In this document: positions 8,101 to 16,706 of the stretch, piece after piece
Numbering within the stretch: position 1 is the stretch's first letter
How the letters are laid out: every line of letters begins with the position of its first letter
Assembly (NCBI GenBank): GCA_018401375.1
Contig: JAGYKR010000017.1
Coordinates: 1 to 39,356, forward strand
Reading direction: 5' to 3'
DNA: 39,356 nt
From: Ilumatobacteraceae bacterium
GTDB taxonomy: Bacteria > Actinomycetota > Acidimicrobiia > Acidimicrobiales > Ilumatobacteraceae
Position numbers and translations under genes: made by a program
Notes under the pieces: model-generated
What the model was told of the DNA's origin: nothing
Database searches by the model: none
The model's input: the letters and a program-made list of their open reading frames with translations, nothing else

Positions 8101-8758
8101 CTAGCGGGACCTGATCGCCACCTGGCAGGTGCGATGAACCGGTGTGCGGAACTCTGCCCACCTCTGCATCACCATTGCCGAAGCGAAGCCCGCCACCATG
8201 CCCCGATGCAGACCACAGACCAGTTCGGTGTGATGAGCAGCAAGATCGGCGAACAGGCAATGTCCAAATGCCACGACGGCGGTTTCTCGCAGGCCATCGC
8301 TGACCAGGATCAAATCCGAGTCGATCGAGATCGCTGACGAGTGCCTCAAGGCTGGACGGCGCTGACCGATAGGGTCCCGCCCGCCTCGTGCCTTCTTCGA
8401 TCCCCACCTGCTCGGCATCGGCACCGCTCGCTCCAAGCCGCAGTGCCATGGTCAAAACCATTGATGCAAGCACCGGCATCGTGGGCGGCTCAAGACCGAG
8501 CGACGGGGCTTCAGGAGAGATCGAGTAACGGTGTTGTGGCCGACCGACCTCACCACGGGCGCTGATCTCTACGGTGACGAGTCCAGCCTCACGCATGCGC
8601 TCCAGGTGGGGCCGCACAGTGTTGGGGTGCAGGCTCAGCACCTCGGAGATCTCGGCGGTGGTCCGCGGCCGCGGTGAACGAGCCAACTCCAGATAGATCG
8701 CGTAGCGGGTGTTATCCCCGAGCGTCTTCAACAAGTCCAGTTGCGCCAGTTGGGCCAC
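8101..8758 (-). pseudogene. SufR-like Fe-S sensing HTH regulator, frameshifted C-terminus
   Basis: The N-terminal half is intact: a winged helix of ArsR/SufR type (LLKTLGDNTRYAIYLELAR, TTAEISEVLSLHPNTVRPHL, EAGLVTVE, GRPQHRYSIS). The C-terminal half lies in another frame from about 8309 and contains FGHCLFADLA, HTELVCGLHRGMV and HRTCQVAI, Cys positions like those holding the cluster in SufR. A missing G near 8172 is compensated by an extra G near 8158, restoring the frame within 15 bases. SufR represses Fe-S assembly genes when it carries its cluster. Here it heads the erpA/xdh operon and faces mrp. GTG at 8758 is preferred over 8764 because a TAATAT hexamer lies 6 nt before it. Confidence 0.8.
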
Positions 8759-8764
8759 CGCCAC

Positions 8765-8770
8765 ATATTA
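8765..8770 (-). promoter_or_regulatory. Candidate -10 element of the SufR-like gene
   Basis: TAATAT on the minus strand, 6 nt before the GTG at 8758. There is no ribosome site in between, which fits a leaderless mRNA. Confidence 0.5.
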
Positions 8771-8802
8771 GCGACTGACGCAGATAACACGGTCAAACCC
8801 GG

Positions 8803-8808
8803 TAAAAT
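8803..8808 (+). promoter_or_regulatory. Candidate -10 element of mrp
   Basis: TAAAAT ends 7 nt before the mrp ATG at 8816. No Shine-Dalgarno sequence is present, so the transcript is probably leaderless. The 57-bp divergent region to the SufR-like start could hold a SufR operator, but I see no clear known motif. Confidence 0.5.
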
Positions 8809-8815
8809 CCCTGTT

Positions 8816-10060
8816 ATGGAGCGTCCCACAAATCCTCGTGATGCGGCCGCACAAACGGCAACGACACCACCGCGCATCACACCGCCCACCATCGATGAGG
8901 TCCTCGATGTCCTCGGCACCGTGATCGACCCTGAACTCGGAGCCGACATCGTCACCCTCGGCATGGTGCCCGGAGTGCAGGTCTCCCCCGAGGGCCTCGT
9001 CACCGTCGGAGTCAAGCTGACCATCGGTGGCTGCCCGTTGCGCGCTGAGATCAAAAAAGAGGTGGAAACCCGCGTCGCACGCCATCCCGGTGTCACCAAG
9101 GTGACCATCGAATGGGGCGAAATGAACGCCGAGGAACGTTCCGCCGTGATGACCAAGGCCCGCTGGAATGCCCGCCAAAACGCCCCCGACACGCAGATCC
9201 CCTCTGGCTGTCGAGTGCTCGCGATCGCTAGCGGTAAAGGTGGAGTGGGCAAGAGTTCGGTCACCGTGAACCTTGCTGCCGCACTGGCTGCTGCTGGCCA
9301 CACCGTCGGCGTGCTCGACGCCGACATCTGGGGGTTTTCTGTCCCCCGGTTGCTCGGTATCACCGATCGGATGGAAGCCGAACGGGTGGAGGGTTCCGAT
9401 CGCCCAAAGATCATCCCCAACGAGCGTCGCGTCGGCGACGGCCTCTTGAAAGTGGTGTCCACCGGCTTCCTCGTGGAGGAAGACACTGCGCTGATGTGGC
9501 GGGGGCTGATGTTAACCAAGGCCGTCGAGCAGTTCTTGCGTGATGTGCACTGGGGCGACCTCGACTATCTCCTCATCGACATGCCACCGGGCACCGGAGA
9601 CGTGCAGATGGGTTTGGCCCGGATGTTGCCGAGCACCGATCTGATCATCGTCACCACCCCGGCACTCGCTGCGCAAAAGGTGGCACAGCGTGCTGCCGAC
9701 ATGGCGAAGCGCAGCTTTTTGGCGGTGGTCGGGGTCATCGAAAACATGAGCTCGTTTACCTGTGATCTCGGCACCGAGTACTCACTATTCGGCTCAGGCG
9801 GCGGGGCGGCGCTGGCAGCAGCGATCGATGCACCCCTCATTGGTCAGGTTCCACTTGAGCCCGCTGTCGGCGCCGGCGGCGATGCCGGCCAACCGGTAGC
9901 GATTGAGGGCACCGGTCCGGCCGCTGAAGTGTTTCGGGCGATGGCGAAACACATCATCACCGAGATCGCGCCACCCACGGCTCCCGACCAGATCGATATG
10001 GCCGGCTGTTCGGCTCGAATGCTCGAATCCGTGGCCGCCGCCTTTGAAGCTCAGACCTGA
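8816..10060 (+). CDS. mrp: Mrp/NBP35-family Fe-S carrier ATPase
   Basis: A 414-residue protein with an N-terminal MIP18/DUF59 domain (about 25-100; DPELGADIVTLGMV, GGCPLRAEI) and a deviant Walker P-loop ATPase domain (SGKGGVGKSS, 139-148; DADIWGFSVPRLLG; IDMPPGTGD). The family binds and transfers Fe-S clusters. The usual CxxC pair after ENMS is reduced to one Cys (ENMSSFTCDLGTEY), so cluster binding would need other ligands. I chose the ATG at 8816 over a start 75 bp upstream because the upstream codons overlap the divergent regulator gene and because of the TAAAAT spacing. Divergence from a SufR-like gene suggests shared Fe-S control. Confidence 0.92.
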   Translation: MERPTNPRDAAAQTATTPPRITPPTIDEVLDVLGTVIDPELGADIVTLGMVPGVQVSPEGLVTVGVKLTIGGCPLRAEIKKEVETRVARHPGVTKVTIEWGEMNAEERSAVMTKARWNARQNAPDTQIPSGCRVLAIASGKGGVGKSSVTVNLAAALAAAGHTVGVLDADIWGFSVPRLLGITDRMEAERVEGSDRPKIIPNERRVGDGLLKVVSTGFLVEEDTALMWRGLMLTKAVEQFLRDVHWGDLDYLLIDMPPGTGDVQMGLARMLPSTDLIIVTTPALAAQKVAQRAADMAKRSFLAVVGVIENMSSFTCDLGTEYSLFGSGGGAALAAAIDAPLIGQVPLEPAVGAGGDAGQPVAIEGTGPAAEVFRAMAKHIITEIAPPTAPDQIDMAGCSARMLESVAAAFEAQT

Positions 10061-10070
10061 CGGCGAGCGA

Positions 10071-10931
10071 TTACAGATCTGCGTAGTCGGCGTCATCGGG
10101 CATTGCGATCCCGATCACGCGACCCTCATCATCGATTCGTAACTTCGGCAAGATCGCCGGCGGAGTTCCCACCTCTGCTGCGCCGCGCAATGCCTCATCG
10201 GCGGTGGCGTGGGGCAGCAGAAACTCAAGATTCCGAATCGTGGGCGGGATCATCGCCAGTTCACCGGCCCGGAACCGCTCAAGGGCATCTTCTGGTCGGA
10301 CCCACAGCGACGCAATGGTCTCGGAGTTGTCGTGGAGGGGCACCTGCGCCTGCGGGGCCCGAGCCAAAAAGAATCGAGTATCGAAGCGCCGCACCTCACC
10401 GACCGGAGTGATCCAGTGGCTGACATAGTGGATCGCATCGGTGATCAGCTGCAGGTCCTCCGCCACACAGATCTCCATAAACGAGACCTCACCGGCATTG
10501 AGTCGGGCTCGATGCTCCTCAAACTGTGCGACCACCGCATCGGTATCGAAGCGAATCGCATCGGGTTCAGATCCCCGGCGCGCCAGCAGCACCCCGGCTT
10601 CCTCAAAGCATTCACGAATCGCAGCCACCCAGTACGCGAGACCTCCCCGGGAGATCTGCAAGATGTCACTGGCCGGCCCGTCGTCGAGACCATCACAGAT
10701 CGGCTCAAGGTCCGCTCCGTGGTCCGCATCATCCACTCGGCCACCAGGAAACACGTACATGCCGCCAGCGAACGCGGCGTTGAGGGTGCGCCGCAACATG
10801 AACACTTCTAGGCCGGAGTCACCGTCACGGACCAGCATCACGGTGGCCGCCGGGCGCACCGGAACCGAATTCGGGTCAAAATCCTCGGTGTTTGCAGTGC
10901 CATTGGGGGGTTTGAAGGATGCTCCACTCAC
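10071..10931 (-). CDS. Nudix hydrolase, NUDT19-like
   Basis: A 286-residue Nudix-fold phosphohydrolase. The C-terminal half of the Nudix box is intact (RECFEEAGVLL). The usual GX5E portion is separated from it: FPGGRVDDADHG is followed by about 45 extra residues before RECFEE. An insertion inside the box is a known trait of the NUDT19/RP2p group, some of which cleave CoA and acyl-CoA. GTG at 10931 has TACGGT 7 nt upstream. The neighbour is a CoA transferase on the other strand, which is compatible with CoA chemistry but not proof. It converges on mrp with a 10-bp gap. Confidence 0.85.
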   Translation of the reverse strand: MSGASFKPPNGTANTEDFDPNSVPVRPAATVMLVRDGDSGLEVFMLRRTLNAAFAGGMYVFPGGRVDDADHGADLEPICDGLDDGPASDILQISRGGLAYWVAAIRECFEEAGVLLARRGSEPDAIRFDTDAVVAQFEEHRARLNAGEVSFMEICVAEDLQLITDAIHYVSHWITPVGEVRRFDTRFFLARAPQAQVPLHDNSETIASLWVRPEDALERFRAGELAMIPPTIRNLEFLLPHATADEALRGAAEVGTPPAILPKLRIDDEGRVIGIAMPDDADYADL

Positions 10932-10938
10932 ACCTCAG

Positions 10939-10944
10939 ACCGTA
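10939..10944 (-). promoter_or_regulatory. Candidate -10 element of the Nudix gene
   Basis: TACGGT on the minus strand, 7 nt before the GTG at 10931; this fits the leaderless pattern seen elsewhere in the window. Confidence 0.35.
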
Positions 10945-11033
10945 CTCACCAGTGGTGTTCGGCTCTCTCACTGGAAATATGTCACTGCGTGCAGGTTCAT
11001 CAAACAACGGCTGCGCCATGTTCTGAGGTGGCC

Positions 11034-11039
11034 TAAGTT
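11034..11039 (+). promoter_or_regulatory. Candidate -10 element of the CoA transferase gene
   Basis: TAAGTT, 6 nt before the ATG at 11046. Most of the rest of the 114-bp divergent region shows nothing I can name. Confidence 0.4.
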
Positions 11040-11045
11040 CAGGTC

Positions 11046-12350
11046 ATGGCCATGAACCCAGTTGCGCCGATCAAACATGCGCCGAGTTCACCCGACGCAA
11101 TAATGAATCTGATCAGCCCCGGCACCCAGATCGTGATGCCTTTGGCTAACGGCGAGCCCACAGCGGTCATGGACGCCATTGAAGAGGCCGCCCGCAATGG
11201 CGATCCACGCATCTCACAGATCGTGGTTCATCAGATGCACGCCCTCCACGACCGCGACTACCTCGCCGGCGCATTCGCGGATCGTCTCAACTATCTCGCC
11301 TATTTTTTATCGCCGATCACTCGCGCCCATTACGAGCGCGGGACCATCGATTTGATGCCCTGCCATTTCTCTGATGTGTACCGCCTGATGCGTCTTCGCA
11401 CCGCCGATCCACTCGTGATCGCTGCGGCCTCGCCACCGGATCAGCACGGCTACTTCTCCCTCGGGGTCTCCAGCGATTACACCGCATCGTTCATTGGGCG
11501 GGCTCGGTTCTTCCTCGAGGTGACCGATGCGATGCCGCGCACCTTTGGTCGCAACCAACTCCACATCTCCCAGGTGGAGGGGTGGTGTCGGAGCGACCGT
11601 GATCTCGTGGAGATCGCACCCCGGGAACCTAAAGAGATCGATCACACCATCGCCGCGTTCGTGGCCGAACGGATCCCCGATGGAGCAACGATCCAAACCG
11701 GGATCGGCGCAATCCCCAACGCGATCATGGCGGCTCTGCATGGCCATCACGATCTCGGGATTCACACCGAGTTGTTATCTGAAGGTGTGGTGGACCTCGT
11801 GGAATCCGGGGCGGTGAATGGGGTCCGTAAGGTCCTGAATCGCACCAAAACGGTGGGCACCTTTGCGCTCGGCACCCGACGTCTGCACGAGTTCTTGCAT
11901 GAAAACACAGCAATCGAGCTCTGGCCGGTGCGATACGTGAACTCACCGGAGTTCATCGGCCGTGAACCCGGGTTCGTGTCGATCAATGCCACGTTAAGCG
12001 TGGACTTTTTGGGCCAATGTGCATCCGAGACGATCAATGGCCGCTACATCTCCTCATCGGGGGGCCAAAGCGATTTCGCTAAAGGGGCGATGATGTCCGA
12101 CGGCGGCCAAGGCTTCATTGTGTTGCACTCCACCACCTCGGGCGGTATCTCCCGGATCGTGCCGCAACTGAGTGCCGGTGAGGTGGTCACCACCCAGAAG
12201 AACACCGTGGACAAAGTGGTCACCGAGTACGGGGTGGCCGAACTGCGAGCAAAAACGGTGGCCGAACGGGCCCGGGCGATGATTGCGATCGCCCATCCCG
12301 ATCACCGTGAGGCGCTCACTGCTGAGGGGCGTCGTCTGGGGATGCTGTAA
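11046..12350 (+). CDS. Acetyl-CoA hydrolase/transferase family protein
   Basis: A 434-residue member of the acetyl-CoA hydrolase, succinate CoA-transferase and 4-hydroxybutyrate CoA-transferase family. Family marks are the GIGAIPNAIMAAL motif in the middle, HTELLSEGVVDLVESG, INATLSVDFLGQCASE, the glycine-rich GGQSDFAKGA and the C-terminal VVTEYGVAELRAKT. These enzymes move CoA between carboxylic acids through a glutamyl-CoA intermediate. The acyl substrate cannot be read from sequence. An ATG at 11052 is an alternative start. The 3' end overlaps the convergent ccdA-like gene by 35 bp. Confidence 0.9.
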   Translation: MAMNPVAPIKHAPSSPDAIMNLISPGTQIVMPLANGEPTAVMDAIEEAARNGDPRISQIVVHQMHALHDRDYLAGAFADRLNYLAYFLSPITRAHYERGTIDLMPCHFSDVYRLMRLRTADPLVIAAASPPDQHGYFSLGVSSDYTASFIGRARFFLEVTDAMPRTFGRNQLHISQVEGWCRSDRDLVEIAPREPKEIDHTIAAFVAERIPDGATIQTGIGAIPNAIMAALHGHHDLGIHTELLSEGVVDLVESGAVNGVRKVLNRTKTVGTFALGTRRLHEFLHENTAIELWPVRYVNSPEFIGREPGFVSINATLSVDFLGQCASETINGRYISSSGGQSDFAKGAMMSDGGQGFIVLHSTTSGGISRIVPQLSAGEVVTTQKNTVDKVVTEYGVAELRAKTVAERARAMIAIAHPDHREALTAEGRRLGML

Positions 12351-13206
12351 CGGTGGTCAGATTCTCCTGCACGGGATCGGCATCCTGTTGGCGGCGGCCC
12401 CGACTCACATAGATCACCGCAGAGATCACGACCACTGCCAGCACAACCGCCACTACTTCCCAATTCCCGCTCAATTGACCGAGCACCCAGTTCTGGAAGC
12501 GTTCCACCCGGCTGGTGATCGGGTCAATGGACTCATTGATGTCCACTACCCAGAAGTAATAGAGCAGGTAGATCCCTGACAGCACCACGAAGACCGCAGC
12601 GATGGTCTCCACGTGGCGCATCCCCCCGCGCAACACCTTCAGCAGACCGGTGTTCGCCACCGCAAGGGCCACGGTCAGCGCTGTCACGAGCAAGGCCATA
12701 CCGAGCCCGTAGGCCACCACATTGGCCACCCCCGCCACCACCCCTTCACGACGGGTCGCAAACAAGGTGGCCAAGAACAATCCGATGGTGCAACCGATGG
12801 AGGCCACGGCATACGCAATGCCGAACACAAACATTGATCCGACGCCTCGGGTTCGGCCGCCGGCATCAATCTTGGGAGTAGAGATCGGTAACCGGTAGCC
12901 ACCGAGCATCGCCATTCCGAGCGCGATCAAACCGACTGCGATCACAGCCGTTGCGTATTTGGCGTTCTGATTGATCCAACTCGTGAAGTGGTAAGAGATC
13001 AGACCAACCACGAGAAACACCGACATGAAACCGGACGACAGCGCAGCCGAAACGAGCAGTGCTCGTCGGATCGTGGCGCGCTGCGTACCTGGCATCGCGC
13101 CTTGCATCCCGAGGAAATACATCAAATAGGTGGGTAACAAAATGAACCCGCACGGGTTCACTGCGGCCACAAGCCCTCTCAGAAATGACAGGCCCATCAG
13201 GAACAT
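12316..13206 (-). CDS. ccdA: CcdA/DsbD-like thiol-disulfide membrane transporter
   Basis: A 296-residue protein with about six membrane spans that carries electrons from cytoplasmic thioredoxin to exported thiol proteins. The two redox cysteines sit in the family motifs NPCGF (Cys19) and SIGCT (Cys139). A polar, charged C-terminal tail of about 35 residues follows the last span. It lies 43 bp downstream of a TlpA-like gene in the same direction, the usual CcdA/TlpA pairing for keeping apocytochrome c or exported Cu-site cysteines reduced. Confidence 0.9.
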   Translation of the reverse strand: MFLMGLSFLRGLVAAVNPCGFILLPTYLMYFLGMQGAMPGTQRATIRRALLVSAALSSGFMSVFLVVGLISYHFTSWINQNAKYATAVIAVGLIALGMAMLGGYRLPISTPKIDAGGRTRGVGSMFVFGIAYAVASIGCTIGLFLATLFATRREGVVAGVANVVAYGLGMALLVTALTVALAVANTGLLKVLRGGMRHVETIAAVFVVLSGIYLLYYFWVVDINESIDPITSRVERFQNWVLGQLSGNWEVVAVVLAVVVISAVIYVSRGRRQQDADPVQENLTTVTASPDDAPQQ

Positions 13207-13249
13207 CCCTCGATCTCAGTCATGAGCGGGCGCCCCAGGCCGACCCGCT

Positions 13250-13876
13250 TCATAGCAACTCTTCGATCAGGTCGCGCAGTTCCTCTGCGGTCAGCACCCC
13301 GGTGTCGGCCACCACCATCCCGGCCGCATCCACGAACAAGGTCCGCGGGAAGGCCAAAGTCGCAACTGCGTCGATGAACGCGTTGTCCGGGTCGCGCCAC
13401 TGTTCATAGGTCACACCGCGTTCAGAGGCGAAGCGCTGCATCACCTCGGTGGAATCAAATGGGTTCACCCCAACGAAACGGATCCGGTCCCCGACCTCAG
13501 CATGCACCTCAGCGAAGTCGGCTAACTCGCGAGCGCAGGGCGGACAGGTGGAAAACCAGATGTTGATCACCGCCGGGGAGCCAATGAGATCAGCGCTCGA
13601 GACTGCCAGTTCACGGGCATCAATCATCTCAATCGCAGGAAGCGGCACCGGGTTCACTAACACCCCGGGGAGTCGTAGCGATGCATCAACCGGCTGGTCA
13701 TATTCCCCAGGTTCGCTCAACACCACTCGATCTACAGGCGCCGACATCTCCACATCGCGAACAGTGTCGCCAAACCCACCATCAGAGGTGAGCCGCCACA
13801 TCGCCCATCCGGCGGGAATGCTGACCGCAATGGCCACCGCCATCGAGATCATCATTAACCGTGGCCGCACTGCCAT
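13250..13876 (-). CDS. TlpA-like membrane-anchored thioredoxin
   Basis: A 208-residue protein with an N-terminal membrane anchor (residues 8-27) and an exported thioredoxin-fold domain with active site CPPC (111-114; FSTCPPCARELADF) and the cis-proline segment AFPRTLFVD. It is likely to reduce disulfides in apocytochrome c or CuA-site proteins, with electrons from the adjacent CcdA. TAGCCT lies 6 nt before the ATG with no ribosome site, suggesting a leaderless bicistronic tlpA-ccdA mRNA. Confidence 0.88.
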   Translation of the reverse strand: MAVRPRLMMISMAVAIAVSIPAGWAMWRLTSDGGFGDTVRDVEMSAPVDRVVLSEPGEYDQPVDASLRLPGVLVNPVPLPAIEMIDARELAVSSADLIGSPAVINIWFSTCPPCARELADFAEVHAEVGDRIRFVGVNPFDSTEVMQRFASERGVTYEQWRDPDNAFIDAVATLAFPRTLFVDAAGMVVADTGVLTAEELRDLIEELL

Positions 13877-13882
13877 CGAGTC

Positions 13883-13888
13883 AGGCTA
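13883..13888 (-). promoter_or_regulatory. Candidate -10 element of tlpA-ccdA
   Basis: TAGCCT on the minus strand, 6 nt before the ATG at 13876. Confidence 0.4.
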
Positions 13889-13967
13889 ACCACAGTTCGC
13901 TGGCCTCAACGGTCGTGTGGCCTGTTTACGACTGGGTGGCTGATATCTCCTCATCCACGGCCGGTGT

Positions 13968-15086
13968 GTGATCATCACGGCTATGCCCAGTGTCGATCTC
14001 GCCGAACAGTTCCGTCTCGGTTGGGACCTCGCACCGTATGGAATCGGATGGTTAGCCGGCTGGTTTTTGCTATGGCGGCCTCGGCCACTCCCGTTGATCA
14101 CAGCGGGATCTCCGACTCCGCCCGGGGTCTCAATCATCGTTCCCGCCCGTAACGAAGAACACGCCCTGCCCCATCTCCTCGGGCCGTTAATGGCCGGTGT
14201 CGCGTCACTTGATGCGAGGGGACCAGTGGAGGTGATCGTGGTCGATGACCACTCCACCGACGCCACCGCTCAGGTCGCGGCAGATTTTGGCGCCCGAGTG
14301 ATCCACCCACCTGCCCTCCCTGAAGGATGGCTCGGGAAGCCGCATGCCTGTTGGATTGGCGCCCAGGCCGCCACACACGAGTTGTTGGTGTTCTGCGATG
14401 CCGATCTGCATCCACCGGTTGACTTGGCTGATCGGATGGCCGCTGCCCTGGTTTCCTATCCGGGTCAGGTGGTGTCGGTGCAGCCCTGGCACACCACGGT
14501 GCGTCCTGATGAACAACTCAGCGTGATCTTTAACCTCGTGGCGTTAATGGGAGTTGGTCGATTTAGCGCCATCGGGAATCGGGTGGCACCGAGGGCTGCC
14601 TTCGGCCCGGTACTCGGGATGGATCGCGCCACCTACCAGCGAATCGGGGGCCACGCCCATCCGGCGGTGCGCACCCAACACACCGAAGACATCGCAATCG
14701 CCCGACAGGTGGGGGCTGCCCAACTGTTTACCGGGGCCCCTGACATCTCGTTTCGGATGTATCCCGGCGGGACCCGTGACCTGGTCCGCGGCTGGACCCG
14801 CAGCCTCGCTACCGGCGCCCGCTCCGGCCCGTGGTGGGCCGTGGTCTTGACGATCGCTTGGGTGGCCTCGGTGGTGGGCGGAGTGTTTGTGTCTCCGTGG
14901 CTCTATGTGACCAGCGCAGTGCAACTCGCCGTATTGGGCCCACGGGCCGGGAGGTTCACGGTGTGGATGGCCGCGCTCTATCCGCTTGCCGTGCTCGTAT
15001 TCCTTGTGGTGTTCGCGCGCAGCGCCATCAAAGTGATCCTGCGCCAACCGGTCCAATGGAAATCACGGCAGGTACCAGCGCGCTAA
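13968..15086 (+). CDS. Family 2 glycosyltransferase, CrtQ-like
   Basis: A 372-residue membrane-anchored GT-A glycosyltransferase. One N-terminal span (about 23-40) precedes the catalytic domain: SIIVPARNEE (55-64), VVDDHSTD (91-98), the WLGKPHACWIGA signature (121-132), the DxD equivalent CDADLH (143-148) and HTEDIAIA. Two or three C-terminal spans follow. The WLGKPHAC segment is characteristic of the carotenoid and hopanoid-associated group (CrtQ, HpnB). The acceptor is therefore probably a lipid or carotenoid, though no carotenoid genes are nearby. The start could be GTG at 13968 or ATG at 13983; neither has a clear ribosome site. Confidence 0.82.
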   Translation: MIITAMPSVDLAEQFRLGWDLAPYGIGWLAGWFLLWRPRPLPLITAGSPTPPGVSIIVPARNEEHALPHLLGPLMAGVASLDARGPVEVIVVDDHSTDATAQVAADFGARVIHPPALPEGWLGKPHACWIGAQAATHELLVFCDADLHPPVDLADRMAAALVSYPGQVVSVQPWHTTVRPDEQLSVIFNLVALMGVGRFSAIGNRVAPRAAFGPVLGMDRATYQRIGGHAHPAVRTQHTEDIAIARQVGAAQLFTGAPDISFRMYPGGTRDLVRGWTRSLATGARSGPWWAVVLTIAWVASVVGGVFVSPWLYVTSAVQLAVLGPRAGRFTVWMAALYPLAVLVFLVVFARSAIKVILRQPVQWKSRQVPAR

Positions 15087-15116
15087 GACCGGTATCGAAA
15101 CAGATGAGCACGAGGC

Positions 15117-16091
15117 TCACATATCGAGCATGATTTTGCCGATGTTTGCATCCGCTTCCATGTAGGCGTGAGCGGCAGCAGCATCGGCGAGAGCGAACCG
15201 TGAATCGATAATCGGCTTCATCGCTCCGGACTCAAACATCGGGATCATCTCGGCGATGAAGCGCTGGCAGACATCAAGTTTTTGTTCCAGGGGCCGCATC
15301 CGCAACGTGGTCCCGGTCCATTGGATCCGCTTGGACAGCAACAGCCCGAGGTTCACACTGGTTTGGCCGCCACCCATCAGTCCGACTTGGATGATCCGGC
15401 CTTGGCGTTTCGCCACCATGAGGTTCCGATCGGATTCGATGCCACCGATCACGTCAAGGATCACGTCCACACCTTGGGGGATCGCCGCAGTCAGAGCGCT
15501 CGCCCAATCTGCCGGTGATCGCTCTAATACGAGATCGGCACCAAGGTCCCGACAGGCCTGCATCTTGCCGGCCGAACAGGTGACCGCTACCCGTGCCCCG
15601 ATGGCCTTGGCGATCTGAATCGCAGCCGTCCCGACACCGGAGGCTCCCGCATGCACCAACGCCCAACGGCCACTGGTCAGGCCTCCTTGGACCACGAGTG
15701 CATCCCATGCAGTGAGGAACACCTCGGGTAAGGCTGCGGCCTCATCGCTTGCGATGGTGGCCGGTACCGGCAGAGCTTGGCGCTCGTGGGTCACCACTAA
15801 TTCGGCATAGCAGGCACCGGTCTCGATACCCATCACGCGCGTCCCTGGGGTCCACATCGTGACCCGGGAACCCACTGACTCCACCACACCGGAGTATTCG
15901 AGTCCGGGGATCTCCACCTCACGGGCCACCGGATCGGGGTAAGCGCCACGGCGTTGCAAGGTGTCGGCACGGTTCAGTGCGGAGTGCTCCACCCTCACCC
16001 GGATCTCATCGGGGCCGGGGACCGGATCGGCCACCTCGGCCAGGGTCAGGACCTCAGGTCCGCCGTACTGCGGGATGGTGATGGCTTTCAT
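15117..16091 (-). CDS. Zinc-free quinone oxidoreductase of the MDR superfamily
   Basis: A 324-residue NADPH-dependent oxidoreductase of the PIG3/QOR group. The N-terminus MKAITIPQYGGPEVL is a family hallmark, followed by ALNRADTLQRRGAYP, the nucleotide-binding HAGASGVGTAAIQ and DVIGG. The zinc ligands of alcohol dehydrogenases are missing, as expected for quinone reductases. The ATG at 16091 is chosen because residues begin to match the family exactly there; longer frames upstream run into orn. It lies 10 bp after orn in the same direction, so co-transcription is likely. Confidence 0.9.
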   Translation of the reverse strand: MKAITIPQYGGPEVLTLAEVADPVPGPDEIRVRVEHSALNRADTLQRRGAYPDPVAREVEIPGLEYSGVVESVGSRVTMWTPGTRVMGIETGACYAELVVTHERQALPVPATIASDEAAALPEVFLTAWDALVVQGGLTSGRWALVHAGASGVGTAAIQIAKAIGARVAVTCSAGKMQACRDLGADLVLERSPADWASALTAAIPQGVDVILDVIGGIESDRNLMVAKRQGRIIQVGLMGGGQTSVNLGLLLSKRIQWTGTTLRMRPLEQKLDVCQRFIAEMIPMFESGAMKPIIDSRFALADAAAAHAYMEADANIGKIMLDM

Positions 16092-16101
16092 GTTTCCAGC
16101 C

Positions 16102-16674
16102 TCACAGGTCCGCTGTGGGTTCGGCGATCTGAGAGGGTGCGAGAGGCACAAACACGTGCTCACGGTAAAAGCGCAGCTCCTCCACGCTCTGGCGGATGTC
16201 GTCCATCGCCCGGTGGGTGCCGCTCTTCATCATCTTGCGGGCATCGAGTTCGGGGTACCAGCGTTTGGCGAGTTCTTTGATGCTGGAGACGTCCACCGAG
16301 CGGTAGTGCAAGTAGTTCTCGATTTCGGGCAGATACGCAGCGAGGAACCTTCGGTCGGTGCCGATGGAATTCCCGCATAACGGCACGCTGACAGGCTCAG
16401 GTACGTGGGTGCGAATGAACTCGAGAGTGGCTGGGGCCGCCGCTTCCAATGAGATCTCTGATGTTCGGATTTTTTCCAAGAGCCCCGAACGGGTGTGCAT
16501 CTCCACCACGAACGGATCCATCGCTGCAAGCACCTCATCGGATTGGTGGACCACGAGATCGGGGCCTTCAGCGATGATCACCAGATCGTCGTCGGTGATC
16601 AAGGTGGCAATCTCTACAATCACCTCTTTGGTGTGGTCGAGGCCGGTCATTTCGAGGTCCATCCAAACAAGCAC
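16102..16674 (-). CDS. orn: Oligoribonuclease
   Basis: A 190-residue DEDDh 3'-5' exonuclease that degrades two- to five-base RNA fragments and the linear dinucleotides left from cyclic dinucleotide turnover. Catalytic residues are visible: Asp6 and Glu8 ([10 protein letters not shown]), Asp107 ([10 protein letters not shown]), and His154 with Asp158/159 (GTHRAMDDI). Length and the [12 protein letters not shown] start are standard. TAGTGT lies 6 nt upstream of the ATG. It is divergent from the poly-gamma-glutamate-hydrolase-like gene. Confidence 0.96.
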   Translation of the reverse strand: MLVWMDLEMTGLDHTKEVIVEIATLITDDDLVIIAEGPDLVVHQSDEVLAAMDPFVVEMHTRSGLLEKIRTSEISLEAAAPATLEFIRTHVPEPVSVPLCGNSIGTDRRFLAAYLPEIENYLHYRSVDVSSIKELAKRWYPELDARKMMKSGTHRAMDDIRQSVEELRFYREHVFVPLAPSQIAEPTADL

Positions 16675-16680
16675 AATCTC

Positions 16681-16686
16681 ACACTA
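16681..16686 (-). promoter_or_regulatory. Candidate -10 element of orn
   Basis: TAGTGT on the minus strand, 6 nt before the ATG at 16674; consistent with a leaderless transcript. Confidence 0.45.
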
Positions 16687-16706
16687 CGAGCCTGAGCGAT
16701 GCGAGG

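Noticed and set aside
8741..8815. N-terminal extension of mrp by 25 codons
   Set aside because: It overlaps the divergent regulator start and lacks family similarity; the -10 hexamer spacing favours 8816.
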